Below, piece after piece: positions 34,855-44,217 of a stretch of DNA of 45,052 nucleotides. The stretch lies in the NCBI GenBank assembly GCA_903945325.1, contig CAJAVE010000138.1:1-45052 (forward strand), written 5' to 3'. Positions within the stretch are counted from its first letter, which is position 1, and each line of letters starts with the position of its first letter. Source of the DNA: an uncultured beta proteobacterium (GTDB lineage Bacteria; Pseudomonadota; Gammaproteobacteria; Burkholderiales; Burkholderiaceae_C). The notes under the pieces are model-generated. The model saw only the letters and a list, made by a program, of their open reading frames with translations. It searched no databases and was not told the origin of the DNA. A program made the position numbers and the translations under genes.

Positions 34855-36342
34855 TTAGTGCGCGTCGGCCTGCTTGGCAGCGGCGATGGCAGCGCTGGCA
34901 TCGCCCTTGCTGCCATTGAAGTACAGGTTCATCAATACGGCGGTGATGGATGCCAGCAAAATGCCCGACTCAATCAGGGGATGGATGTTGTGTGGCATCC
35001 ACTGTTTGAAGTTGGGGGCGATCAACGGAATCATGCCGATACCCAGCGAGATAGCGACGATCAGCGCATTGAAACGATTGCCCTTGAAGTCCACGCCCGC
35101 CAGGATGCGAATGCCGGTGGCAGCCACCATGCCGAACATCACCAGCCCGGCGCCGCCCAGCACCACCGTGGGCAAGGACTCGACCAGCGCCGCCATCTTG
35201 GGCAGCAGGCCCAGTACGATCAGGATGATGCCGCCTGCCACGCAGACAAAGCGGCTGCGCACGCCGGTCAGCGCCACCAGGCCGACGTTTTGCGAAAAGC
35301 TGGTGTAGGGGAACGTGTTGAACAGGCCGCCAATCAGAGTGCCCAGACCATCGGTGCGCAAGCCACGCGCCAGGTCAGGTTGCGAGACGCTCTTGCCCGT
35401 CATCTCACCCAACGCCAGAAACATGCCGGTGGATTCAATCATCACCACGATCATGACCAGGGACATGGTGAGAATCAACACCGGGTCAAACACCGGCATG
35501 CCGAATTGCAGCGGCAGCACCAGCGCAAACCATTCGGCCTTGGCGACCTTGTCAAAGTTCATCAGCCCCATGGCGGTAGCCACGCCGCCGCCGATCACGA
35601 TTCCCAACAGCACCGAGATGTTGGACAAGAAACCTTTGGCAAATTTGGAGATCAGCAGGATGGACGCCAGCACCAGCGCCGCGATGCCCACGCCGCCCAG
35701 GTCGGCATACTTCGGATTGGGGACCGATCCCACCAGGGCAAGGCCCTTGGGCACCGGCGCCAAAGTGGAACCCGGCGCAGCCGCGGCCGCGGCGGCATCG
35801 GCCAGCCATTTGGCATGGTCCGGGTTGACGATACTCGGCGCCGTGGGGCCAAACGGATTGCCAAAAATCCAGTTGATGCCGATGCGCATCAGGCTGATGC
35901 CAATCACGGCGATGATGGTACCGGTGACCACCGGTGGAAAGAAACGCAGCATGCGACTGACCGCTGGCGCTATCAGGATGGCAACGAGCCCTGAGCCAAT
36001 GATGGAGCCGAAGATCAGTTGCGCACCGGCCGTTCCCGGGTTGGAATTGGCCATGGCGACCATGGGCGCGACCGACGCAAAGGTGACGCCCATCATGACC
36101 GGCAGCTTGATGCCGAACCATTGTGTGGCCCCCAGCGACTGGATCAGCGTCACAACGCCACAGCAAAACAGGTCGGCCGAGATCAGCATGGCGACCTGCT
36201 CGGGACTGAGCTTGAGGGCGCGCCCCACAATCAGTGGCACGGCTACCGCACCGGCGTACATGACCAGCACATGCTGCAGGCCCAGGGCCGCGAGCTTGCC
36301 GCCGGGCAAACGCTCGTCAACGGGGTGAATGGAATCCGTCAT
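34855..36342 (-). CDS. NCS2 (NAT) xanthine/urate permease
   Basis: A 495-residue nucleobase:cation symporter-2 protein with about 14 hydrophobic segments. It starts with the family's GLQHVLVMYAGAVAVPLIVG and carries the NAT signature QNVGLVALTG before VRSRFV. Residues such as the TTP-type FPYTSFSQN segment and the TM8 stretch SLVMIVVMIESTGMF favour the urate/xanthine branch (UacT, XanQ) over uracil (UraA). Exact substrate is inferred mainly from its place between ring-opening enzyme genes and ureD. It would bring urate or xanthine into the cell for this pathway. It follows the M20 gene by 75 bp. Confidence 0.9.
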   Translation of the reverse strand: MTDSIHPVDERLPGGKLAALGLQHVLVMYAGAVAVPLIVGRALKLSPEQVAMLISADLFCCGVVTLIQSLGATQWFGIKLPVMMGVTFASVAPMVAMANSNPGTAGAQLIFGSIIGSGLVAILIAPAVSRMLRFFPPVVTGTIIAVIGISLMRIGINWIFGNPFGPTAPSIVNPDHAKWLADAAAAAAAPGSTLAPVPKGLALVGSVPNPKYADLGGVGIAALVLASILLISKFAKGFLSNISVLLGIVIGGGVATAMGLMNFDKVAKAEWFALVLPLQFGMPVFDPVLILTMSLVMIVVMIESTGMFLALGEMTGKSVSQPDLARGLRTDGLGTLIGGLFNTFPYTSFSQNVGLVALTGVRSRFVCVAGGIILIVLGLLPKMAALVESLPTVVLGGAGLVMFGMVAATGIRILAGVDFKGNRFNALIVAISLGIGMIPLIAPNFKQWMPHNIHPLIESGILLASITAVLMNLYFNGSKGDASAAIAAAKQADAH

Positions 36343-36417
36343 CTTTCAGTCTCCTCGTAGCCTTTTTAAGGCGGTTTTTAGTAAAAAGAGGTCCATTGCG
36401 GGACTAGCCCGACTTGC

Positions 36418-37641
36418 TCAACCCAGCAAATCACGCAGCGTGCGCGCAATCACCTTGGTGGCACGCCGCAGGTCTTGCAACTCCAGCCGCTCGTCCGCCC
36501 GCTTGGCGTGTGACTCCAGTACCGTGCGGGGCCCGGCGCCATAGATCACACCGGGAATGCCGGCTTCGCAAAACAGGCGCACATCGGTGTACAGCGGCGT
36601 TCCCAAGGCCGGTATGGGTTCTCCAAACACCTGTTCGCCGTGCTTCTGAATGGCGTCGACCAGCGGCCGGTTCCCCGGCAGGGGCTGCAAGGCGCGTGCC
36701 AACAGGATGCGCTTGATGTCGACCGTGATGCCCGGCAGGCCGGCTGCGGTGTCTGCAATGAGCGTGCGCAGGGCGGCTTCCACTTCGGTGGGGTTCTCCT
36801 CCGGGATCATGCGCCGGTCCAGCTTGAAGCTGACCCGCCCGGGCACCACATTGGTGTTGGTGCCGCCCTCAATGGTGCCGATGTTCAGGTAGGGGTGGGT
36901 GATGCCAACCACCTTGGACGTGATTCCCTGGTAAACCGTGTTCTGCTCGTAGAGGGCGGTGAGGATGCGGTTCGCAGCCTGCAGCGCGTCCACGCCCGAT
37001 GCCGGAATGGCCGCATGCGCCATCTTGCCGTGCACCGTGACTTCCATCTGCAGGCAGCCGTTATGGGCGGTGACGACCTGGTAGCTGAACCCTGCAGCAA
37101 TCATCAAGTCAGGGTGGATGATTTTGTGTGCCAGCAGCCACGCCGGGCCAACCTCGCCACCAAACTCCTCGTCGTACGTGAACAGCAACTCCACGCTGCC
37201 GTGCGTCGGTTTGGCCACGGCCTCGAGCGCGCGCACGGCAAAGGCGTAGGTGGAGAAATCGCACTTGCTCACGGCGGACGCGCGGCCGTAGATCTTGCCG
37301 TCTTCGATTTCGCCGCCATAGGGGTCCCGGGTCCAGCCCTCGCCTGGTGGCACCACGTCGCCGTGGGCGTTGAGCAGCACGGTGGTGCCTGCGCCATAGG
37401 AGCGGCGTACCACCAGGTTGGTAATGGTCTCCAACCCGGCGGCATGCACTTCGGCCTGCGGCACGGCATGCTTTTCCACGGCAAAACCAAATCCTTCGAG
37501 CAGCTCTGCTGCGCGGTCTGCGTGGGGTGCATTGTTGCCGGGCGGTGTGTCGGTGGGTACGCGGATCAGTTCCTGCAGAAAGCGCACTTGCTCGTCAAAG
37601 TGGGCATCGATCCAGGCGTCGAGTTGTTCGTAGGTGTTCAT
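36418..37641 (-). CDS. M20-family metallohydrolase (ArgE/DapE type)
   Basis: A 407-residue dizinc amidohydrolase. The first metal motif is NAHGDVVPPGEGW (about 91-103), the second the acidic pair EE in FTYDEEFGGEVGP (about 157), and later ligands include the C-terminal ESHAKRADERL. The dimerisation lid domain lies between. ArgE/DapE proteins remove acyl groups from amino acids. In this operon a ureide-related job such as hydrolysis of ureidoglycolate or ureidoglycine is conceivable, because those steps are otherwise missing, but sequence alone does not show it. It lies 34 bp after the uraD/allC gene. Confidence 0.82.
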   Translation of the reverse strand: MNTYEQLDAWIDAHFDEQVRFLQELIRVPTDTPPGNNAPHADRAAELLEGFGFAVEKHAVPQAEVHAAGLETITNLVVRRSYGAGTTVLLNAHGDVVPPGEGWTRDPYGGEIEDGKIYGRASAVSKCDFSTYAFAVRALEAVAKPTHGSVELLFTYDEEFGGEVGPAWLLAHKIIHPDLMIAAGFSYQVVTAHNGCLQMEVTVHGKMAHAAIPASGVDALQAANRILTALYEQNTVYQGITSKVVGITHPYLNIGTIEGGTNTNVVPGRVSFKLDRRMIPEENPTEVEAALRTLIADTAAGLPGITVDIKRILLARALQPLPGNRPLVDAIQKHGEQVFGEPIPALGTPLYTDVRLFCEAGIPGVIYGAGPRTVLESHAKRADERLELQDLRRATKVIARTLRDLLG

Positions 37642-37675
37642 GGTGGGCGGCGTGATGGAAAGAGGGCAGGGCGAA

Positions 37676-39487
37676 CTAGGCCGCAGTGGTCTGCGCGAGA
37701 CCGTTGAGCAGATGCATAAAGGCGTCTACGGCCAATTGCATGTCGTCGCTGGTGGTGGATTCCAGCGGGTTGTGGCTGATGCCGGAGTTCTGGCCGCGCA
37801 CAAACAGCATGGCCTGTGGCATGGTCTCGTGCAGCTTCATCGCGTCGTGGCCCGCGCCACTGGGCATGCGGTGCAGGGGCACGCCCAGCGCCTGCACGGC
37901 GCTCTCCCAGCGGGCCTGCCACGCGGGCGCGCTGGGTGCGGCGCTGACACGCATGGTTTCCGCCAGGTCCAGGTGTGTGCGACGGCGTTCGCAGATCGCG
38001 CGTGCTGCCTGCACCACGTCGTCGGCCAGCCGGTCGCGCTGCGCGTCGTTCGGCGCGCGCAGGTCCAGCGAAAACTGGCAGCGCCCGGGCACCACGTTGA
38101 TTGAGCCGTTGGGAACCTGCAGCATGCCCACGGTACCGACCAAATCGCTGTCCTGTGCGGCGCGTTGCTCCACATACAGGATGAGCTCCGCAACCGCAGC
38201 TGCGGCGTCGCGGCGCCTGCCCATCGGTGTGGTCCCGGCGTGGCTGGCCATGCCAAGCACCTCGCCCACATAGCGCACGGAGGCGTTGATGGAGGTGACG
38301 ATGCCCAGGGGGATGTCCAGCTCGTTCAGCACCGGTCCCTGTTCGATATGGACCTCGACAAAGCCCTGGTAGTCGTTCGCGTTGCGTTTCAGACTGGGAA
38401 TGTCGTCCACGCTGAGTCCCGCGTGCTGCATGGCGGCGCGCATGGAGATGCCATCCGCATCCACCTGGTCCAGCCAGGCGGGATTGAAGTCGCCGGTCAG
38501 CGCGCCCGAGCCCAGAAAGGTGGCCTTGTAGCGCTGGCCTTCTTCCTCGGCAAAGGCGACGATCTCCAGATCAAATGGCAGGCGCTTGCCGGCGCTGGAG
38601 AGCGCCTGCACGCAGGCCAGCGGCACGTAGATGCCCAGCCGGCCGTCGTACTTGCCACCGTTGCGCACCGTGTCGTAGTGGCTTCCGGTGAGAAGAGTTC
38701 TTGACGAAACAGGCCCCTGGCCCTCGTCGGTATTGCGCAAGTCACTCTCTTTTTTATAGCGACCCACCACATTGCCAACGGCGTCGATGTGCACGGTGTC
38801 GCAGCCCGCCTGCAGCATGTCCATGCTGATGCGTTGCGCACAGGCCCGGTGTGCGTCGGTCAGGTAGGTGACGGTGAGCTGGCCCTGCTCGGCATAGCCG
38901 GCGTCGGCGTGCTGGGCCAGTGCCTCCTGCCAGTCCCAGACCCGATTGCCCAACTCTGGCGTGAAGCCAAACAGGTCGTTCAGGCGAATCTCGGCGATGC
39001 GGTGGATGTTGCGGATGCACTCCTGGCGCTCAAAGTCGGGGTGACCGTGCAGGCGGCGCGCAAAGGTGGCGATGATCTCGGCTTTGGACAGGCCCGTGCC
39101 GCGCGGCCCGCGCACCGCCAGGATGAAGGGAAAACCAAAGCGTGCGTTGTAGGCCGCGTTGAGTGACTGAATCTTTTCAAACTCGTCGGGCGTGCAGTGT
39201 GTCAGGCCCGCCTTGCTCTGCTCGTTGGTGGATTCCGCGGTCAGGCTCTTGCTCACCATGGCCTTGCCGGCCAGTTCGGGGTGGGCGCGGATCAGGGCCA
39301 ACTGCGACTCGACGCCCGCACTGGCCAGCACCTGCACCATGGCATGTTTGAGCTGGGCCAGGCTGCCAAATGGCCGCCCGGCCAGTGCAGCGCGGGCAAT
39401 CCACGGCGAGTGCTCGTACAAACCGGCCAGCATCAGAGTGGCGTCATCGAGCGAGGCCTGGTTGAGTTGATCAAGGGTCAATGCCAT
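37676..39487 (-). CDS. Fusion of OHCU decarboxylase (UraD) and allantoate amidohydrolase
   Basis: A 603-residue bifunctional enzyme of purine breakdown. Residues 1-165 are UraD, which decarboxylates 2-oxo-4-hydroxy-4-carboxy-5-ureidoimidazoline to S-allantoin: RAHPELAGK, ESTNEQSKAGL, NARFGFPFILAVRG. Residues about 185-603 are an M20 allantoate amidohydrolase: GSHYDTVRNGGKYDG, FAEEEGQRYKATFLGSGAL, EVHIEQGPVL and SGISHNPLE carry the metal ligands. Products are ureidoglycine, ammonia and CO2. About 18 extra residues (about 245-263, KKESDLRNTDEG onward) fall just before the metal loop and come from a dispersed repeat inserted in frame. UraD and AAH fusions are known in this bacterial group. It starts 6 bp after puuE. 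Confidence 0.93.
   Translation of the reverse strand: MALTLDQLNQASLDDATLMLAGLYEHSPWIARAALAGRPFGSLAQLKHAMVQVLASAGVESQLALIRAHPELAGKAMVSKSLTAESTNEQSKAGLTHCTPDEFEKIQSLNAAYNARFGFPFILAVRGPRGTGLSKAEIIATFARRLHGHPDFERQECIRNIHRIAEIRLNDLFGFTPELGNRVWDWQEALAQHADAGYAEQGQLTVTYLTDAHRACAQRISMDMLQAGCDTVHIDAVGNVVGRYKKESDLRNTDEGQGPVSSRTLLTGSHYDTVRNGGKYDGRLGIYVPLACVQALSSAGKRLPFDLEIVAFAEEEGQRYKATFLGSGALTGDFNPAWLDQVDADGISMRAAMQHAGLSVDDIPSLKRNANDYQGFVEVHIEQGPVLNELDIPLGIVTSINASVRYVGEVLGMASHAGTTPMGRRRDAAAAVAELILYVEQRAAQDSDLVGTVGMLQVPNGSINVVPGRCQFSLDLRAPNDAQRDRLADDVVQAARAICERRRTHLDLAETMRVSAAPSAPAWQARWESAVQALGVPLHRMPSGAGHDAMKLHETMPQAMLFVRGQNSGISHNPLESTTSDDMQLAVDAFMHLLNGLAQTTAA
38731..38759 (-). repeat. Dispersed repeat inserted in frame in the uraD/allC gene (copy B)
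   Basis: On the minus strand ctataaaaaagagag (38759-38745) and ttgcgcaata (38740-38731) match the repeat at 462-490 in the ureF-ureG spacer. 29 of the first 34 positions agree, counting by eye. The matching region is translated here as part of an extra loop, and weaker similarity continues to about 38710. Confidence 0.55.
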
Positions 39488-39493
39488 GGCGGT

Positions 39494-40444
39494 CTATTCA
39501 GTAAAGGGGTGGGTGGCTTTCCAGTGCCGGGCAATGTCCACGCGGCGGCATACCCACACCTGGTCGTGGCGGGCGATGTGGTCCAGAAAGCGCTGCAGCG
39601 CGGTGATACGCCCGGGGCGGCCCAGCAGGCGGCAGTGCATGCCGATGCTCATCATGGACGGGCGGTTGTGGCCATCGGGGTTGCCCTCGGCATACAGCAC
39701 GTCAAACGTGTCCTTCAGGTACTGAAAGAACGGGTCGGCATGCGAGTAACCCTGGGGCAGGGCGAAGCGCATGTCGTTGCAGTCCAGCGTATAGGGGACG
39801 ATGAGCTGCGGCACCACGCTGCCATCGGTTTTTTGCACCTGCATCCAGAAGGGCAGGTCGTCGCCGTAATAGTCGCTGTCATATTCAAAGCCGCTGTAGT
39901 CTGCCACCAGACGGCGGGTGCGCGGACTGTCGCGGCCGGTGTACCAGCCCAGGGCCCGTTGGCCTGTGAGTTGTTCAATGGCCCGCATGCCCAATTGCAT
40001 ATGGTCCCGTTCGGTGGCCTCGTCCACGTTCTGGTAGTGGATCCAGCGCCAGCCGTGGCAGGCAATCTCGTGCCCGAGTTCGACGAACGCAGCGGTCAGC
40101 TCCGGGTGGCGCTGCAGCGCCATGCCCACGCCGAATACGGTGAGTGGCAGGCCGCGTTGTTCAAACTCGCGCAGGATGCGCCACACCCCGGCACGCGAGC
40201 CGTATTCGTAGATGCCCTCCATGCTGATGTGGCGATCCGGGTAGCTGGCCGGGTTGAACATTTCGGACAGAAATTGCTCGGAGCCGGCGTCGCCATGCAG
40301 CACGCAGTTCTCGCCCCCTTCCTCGTAGTTCAGCACAAACTGCACGGCCACGCGCGCATCGCCCGGCCACTGTGCGTGGGGCACGTTCTTGCCGTAGCCC
40401 ACCAGATCGCGGGGGTAGGGCAGGGTAGAGTCGTAGTTCTTCAT
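39494..40444 (-). CDS. puuE: Metal-independent allantoinase PuuE
   Basis: PuuE is an allantoinase of the polysaccharide-deacetylase fold that hydrolyses S-allantoin to allantoate. The 316-residue protein begins with the characteristic YPRDLVGYGKNVP and VQFVLNYEEGGE, and carries FNPASYPDRHISMEGIYEYGSR, GHEIACHGWRWIHY, GWYTGRDSPRTRRLV and GYSHADPFFQYLKD. It is shorter than, and unrelated to, the metal-dependent AllB allantoinase. Its start overlaps the gntR stop (ATGA), so regulator and enzyme are coupled. Intact and of normal length. Confidence 0.96.
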   Translation of the reverse strand: MKNYDSTLPYPRDLVGYGKNVPHAQWPGDARVAVQFVLNYEEGGENCVLHGDAGSEQFLSEMFNPASYPDRHISMEGIYEYGSRAGVWRILREFEQRGLPLTVFGVGMALQRHPELTAAFVELGHEIACHGWRWIHYQNVDEATERDHMQLGMRAIEQLTGQRALGWYTGRDSPRTRRLVADYSGFEYDSDYYGDDLPFWMQVQKTDGSVVPQLIVPYTLDCNDMRFALPQGYSHADPFFQYLKDTFDVLYAEGNPDGHNRPSMMSIGMHCRLLGRPGRITALQRFLDHIARHDQVWVCRRVDIARHWKATHPFTE

Positions 40445-41103
40445 GGTTTTGACGGTGCGGGTGCGAGGGGTGCCAGCGTCAGCGACGCCTCTACGTTGCG
40501 CAGGTGCTCGTCCATCAGAAGCAAGGCGCGTGCCTCGTCGCTGGCTTCGAGTGCCTTGACAATGGCGCGGTGCTCTTCATGGGAGTGTTCGGCGGCACCT
40601 GCGGACTGGTACATCAGGGTTATCAGCGCGCAGCGCGACAGCAAATCCATCAGCAGATGCGCCAGCACCTCGTTACCCATGAGCTGGGCCATGCGGACAT
40701 GAAAGTCACCCAGCAGCACGGTGCGGCCGGGCACATCGCCTCGCAAAACAGCAGCTTCCTCCTCGGCAATGTGGTCCTTCAACGCGTTGATTTGTTCGCC
40801 GGTGGCTTGTCGGATAAAGGCCTGCGTCATACCGGCCTCCAGCATGCGGCGAACGGCAAACACCTGTTTCGCCTCTGCGACCGAGGGAGCTGCTACGAAT
40901 GCGCCACGCGCTGGCTCCATACGGACCAGCCGGTTTTGCGAGAGCTTGAACAGTGCCTGACGGATCAGCGTGCGCGATACACCAAACTGGTCCGCCAGCG
41001 TTTGCTCGACCAACTTGGAGCCCGGTTGCAGGCGGTGCTCCACAATGGAACGGGTGAGCGTCTCGACGATGAAGCCGGTGGTGGTGGAGTCCATGCCGCG
41101 CAT
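40441..41103 (-). CDS. GntR-family (FCD) regulator of the purine operon
   Basis: A 220-residue regulator starting MRGMDSTTTG at 41103 (ATG 41094 is an alternative; neither has a good ribosome site). The longer frame to 41352 overlaps uraH and is rejected. An N-terminal winged helix (about 10-75: SIVEHRLQPGSKLVEQTLAD, FGVSRTLIRQALFKL) is followed by the all-helical FCD ligand domain with its metal-binding Asp/His set (DFHVRMAQL, HEEHRAIV). It heads the minus-strand operon, divergent to uraH, and likely represses both by binding the dyad at 41123-41134 until a purine intermediate such as allantoin or urate appears (inference). Confidence 0.9.
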   Translation of the reverse strand: MRGMDSTTTGFIVETLTRSIVEHRLQPGSKLVEQTLADQFGVSRTLIRQALFKLSQNRLVRMEPARGAFVAAPSVAEAKQVFAVRRMLEAGMTQAFIRQATGEQINALKDHIAEEEAAVLRGDVPGRTVLLGDFHVRMAQLMGNEVLAHLLMDLLSRCALITLMYQSAGAAEHSHEEHRAIVKALEASDEARALLLMDEHLRNVEASLTLAPLAPAPSKP

Positions 41104-41122
41104 GATAGCTGCAATCCAAAAT

Positions 41123-41134
41123 AGTGTATACACT
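41123..41134. promoter_or_regulatory. Palindromic operator between gntR and uraH
   Basis: A perfect 12-bp palindrome AGTGTATACACT sits in the 70-bp spacer between the divergent gntR and uraH starts. Palindromes centred on GTATAC are typical binding sites for FCD-type GntR regulators, so this is very likely the autoregulatory site controlling both directions. Only one full copy was seen. Confidence 0.6.
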
Positions 41135-41173
41135 TTGCCAAAACCCACTGAAAACCACGCAAAGGAAACCCAC

Positions 41174-41527
41174 ATGGGCTTGAGCACACACGTACTGGAC
41201 ACCATGCACGGCACACCGGCAGCGGGCATGCGGGTAGCGCTGTACACCACGCAGGGCGAGCAGGCCACGCTAGTCAAATCATTCACGCTGAACCAGGACG
41301 GGCGCAACCCCGATGGCATGCTGTACGACCACGCCAATCTGAAGGTGGGCACATACCGCCTGGAGTTCGATGTGGCGGCTTACTTCAAGGCCCGGGGAGT
41401 TGATTTACCAGAGCCCAATTTTCTGAACCGGGTGAATCTGGACTTTGGCGTGGCACATGCCGACCAGCACTACCACGTGCCACTGCTGGTCAGCCCTTGG
41501 AGCTACTCCACCTACAGGGGCTCTTGA
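41174..41527 (+). CDS. uraH: 5-hydroxyisourate hydrolase
   Basis: A 117-residue transthyretin-like enzyme that hydrolyses 5-hydroxyisourate to OHCU, the substrate of UraD. The start at 41174 has AAAGGA 8 bases upstream and gives the standard N-terminus GLSTHVLDTMHGTPA with the catalytic His. The longer frame from 40970 overlaps gntR. The C-terminal signature YSTYRGS is intact, and the central NQDGRNPDGML region is normal. It is the only plus-strand gene of the purine set. The enzyme that makes its substrate (urate oxidase) is not encoded in this window. Confidence 0.95.
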   Translation: MGLSTHVLDTMHGTPAAGMRVALYTTQGEQATLVKSFTLNQDGRNPDGMLYDHANLKVGTYRLEFDVAAYFKARGVDLPEPNFLNRVNLDFGVAHADQHYHVPLLVSPWSYSTYRGS

Positions 41528-41559
41528 TCGGCAAGGGATTAGTCGGTCATTTCCAGCAC

Positions 41560-41935
41560 CAGTCGTCAGTGCGGCACGCATGGCCAGCCACATCAGCAGT
41601 TCCACACCTTGCGTGCCGGTCTTGTCGACCAGTTCGTGGATGCTGAACTGGGTCGCCCACTCGGGGTTGGTCAGCAGGTTGTCCATGAACTGCAGGTCGA
41701 ATTCCTTGTCGATCCGCGTGTTCATGATGTGCCAGGACAGGTCGACCTCTCCCTTGAGCGGCTCCAGTGACGGAATGTCACAGCCTTCGTCCGAGTTCAC
41801 ATATTGCGGCGCAGCGCCTACGGCAAAGGTGGGCATCTTGTCCAGGAAGAAGTTCAGACCGTGGTCGTTGCAGAAGATAACCATCATATCGGGCGTCTTC
41901 TCACCCAACCACTGGCGAATCGGACTTGAGAGTAG
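41560..41935 (-). pseudogene. Internally deleted ligB-type extradiol dioxygenase remnant
   Basis: The minus-strand frame gives SSPIRQWLGEKTPDMMVIF, then CNDHGLNFFLDKMPTFAVGA, then EVDLSWHIM. These match the N-terminal part of class III protocatechuate 4,5-dioxygenase beta subunits (LigB). It then jumps directly to RIDKEFDLQFMDNLL and GVELLMWLAMRAAL, which belong near the C-terminus. About 100-110 residues between (junction near 41725) are missing, as are the true N-terminus and the last residues. It lies between uraH and iclR. This is a decayed copy and cannot make a working enzyme. Coordinates of the ends are approximate. Confidence 0.8.
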
Positions 41936-41954
41936 CCTATGCCCCAAAGCCAAA

Positions 41955-42740
41955 CTAGAGCAGCGGACGCAGCTCTCTTGCTGCCTCAAACAGCAGCGGC
42001 AACATATCCCGCTGCATCGCCAGCGGTGATAGTCTGCTTTGCGAAGCCACCACGTTCAGCGCCGCTACCGTCACGCCGCTGGTATTGCGCAGCGGAACGG
42101 CTAGCGCATGGACTCCGAGTTCGTGTTCTTCGCTGGACAGACAAAAGTCTTCCTTGCGAACTTTGTCAATCAGCGCGCGAAACAGTTTGGGGTCTGTGGT
42201 GGTCAGTGGCGTCATGCGCGCCAGATTGCGCCCTTTCATCCAGGCGCTAAAGGCGCCACGGGTCTTGGCGGCCAGTAGTACCCGACCGGTGGACGTGGCA
42301 TGCGACGGTAGACGGGCACCGGTGTGCAGGCCATAGGCTATGACGCGGCCAGTGCCGGTCGCCGACGAATGGCGGTCATTGCCGCTGCGCGCCACGATGA
42401 CCACCTCATCGGCGTCCAGCACCACGGCCGAAAACGACTCCTGCGCCTGCACCGCCAGCCGGTTTAGCGTGGGTTGTATCGCACGTGGCAGGCGGGCCGA
42501 TGCCAGGTAACTTCCAGAGAAACGCAGTACTTTGCTGGAGAGCCAAAAATAACTGCCATCGGTCTCCAGATAGCCCAGATGCGCCAGCGTGAGCAGGTGG
42601 CGCCGGGCGGCAGCACGGGTGATGCCTGCCCGCTCGGCTGCCAGTGTGGCGTTCAGGCGCTGGCGTTCGGTGTCAAAACTCTCCAGCACCGCCATGCCCT
42701 TGGCCATACCTTCTATGAAGTCTGCTTTGGCAATGGTCAT
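41955..42740 (-). CDS. IclR-family regulator (PcaU/PobR type)
   Basis: A 261-residue IclR-type regulator. The start MTIAKADFIEGMAKG at 42740 has GGAAC upstream and fits the family; the frame is open to 42776. The N-terminal winged helix (about 8-70: LESFDTERQRLNATLAAERAGITRAAARRHLLTLAHLG in parts) precedes the ligand domain (about 85-255) with AVVLDADEVVIVARS, LPSHATSTGRVLLA and LGVHALAVPLRN. This subgroup controls 4-hydroxybenzoate and protocatechuate genes and is divergent from pobA, 135 bp away. It most likely activates pobA in response to 4-hydroxybenzoate (inference). Confidence 0.9.
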   Translation of the reverse strand: MTIAKADFIEGMAKGMAVLESFDTERQRLNATLAAERAGITRAAARRHLLTLAHLGYLETDGSYFWLSSKVLRFSGSYLASARLPRAIQPTLNRLAVQAQESFSAVVLDADEVVIVARSGNDRHSSATGTGRVIAYGLHTGARLPSHATSTGRVLLAAKTRGAFSAWMKGRNLARMTPLTTTDPKLFRALIDKVRKEDFCLSSEEHELGVHALAVPLRNTSGVTVAALNVVASQSRLSPLAMQRDMLPLLFEAARELRPLL

Positions 42741-42767
42741 CAAACAAGTTCCAATTGCTGCGCGACT

Positions 42768-42796
42768 ATCGCACAATCAGTGCAATCATCGCACAA
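42768..42796. promoter_or_regulatory. Direct repeats in the iclR-pobA spacer, likely IclR sites
   Basis: ATCGCACAA occurs twice, at 42768-42776 and 42788-42796, 20 bp apart, that is about two helical turns. Just before the first copy, TGCGCGA-cta-TCGCACA (42759-42775) is a near-perfect dyad. PobR/PcaU-type regulators bind such repeated or palindromic sites between their own gene and the target. A -35/-10 pair TTGGAA-16-TAAGCT (42814-42841) may be the pobA promoter. Confidence 0.45.
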
Positions 42797-42800
42797 ATGA

Positions 42801-44072
<1,272 letters not shown>

Positions 44073-44110
44073 TCAGGCAATGCATCGTTGGGGCGGCGCG
44101 CCGCCGGGCC

Positions 44111-44179
44111 ATGGGGCTGCACCTGACGGATGCCGAGCGCAAGACGCTGCTGCAGTTGCTGAAGAAAGTCTACAAGTAA
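44111..44179 (+). pseudogene. Possible C-terminal remnant of a MarR-type regulator
   Basis: A short reading frame ends in GLHLTDAERKTLLQLLKKVYK, which resembles the last helix of MarR-family regulators (LT/S-x-E-R-x-x-L-x-x-L-L-x-K). Nothing upstream in this frame resembles the rest of the family, and the segment starts only about 40 bp after pobA. It is probably a leftover from a deletion between pobA and boxB. Evidence is thin. Confidence 0.3.
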
Positions 44180-44217
44180 GCGGTTAATCGACTGTCTGAC
44201 AATAATAGGCAAAATAG

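Noticed and set aside
41405-41989. Intact 194-codon minus-strand gene
   Set aside because: Only the middle part resembles LigB, it lacks a large internal segment, and its end overlaps uraH; treated as a pseudogene fragment.
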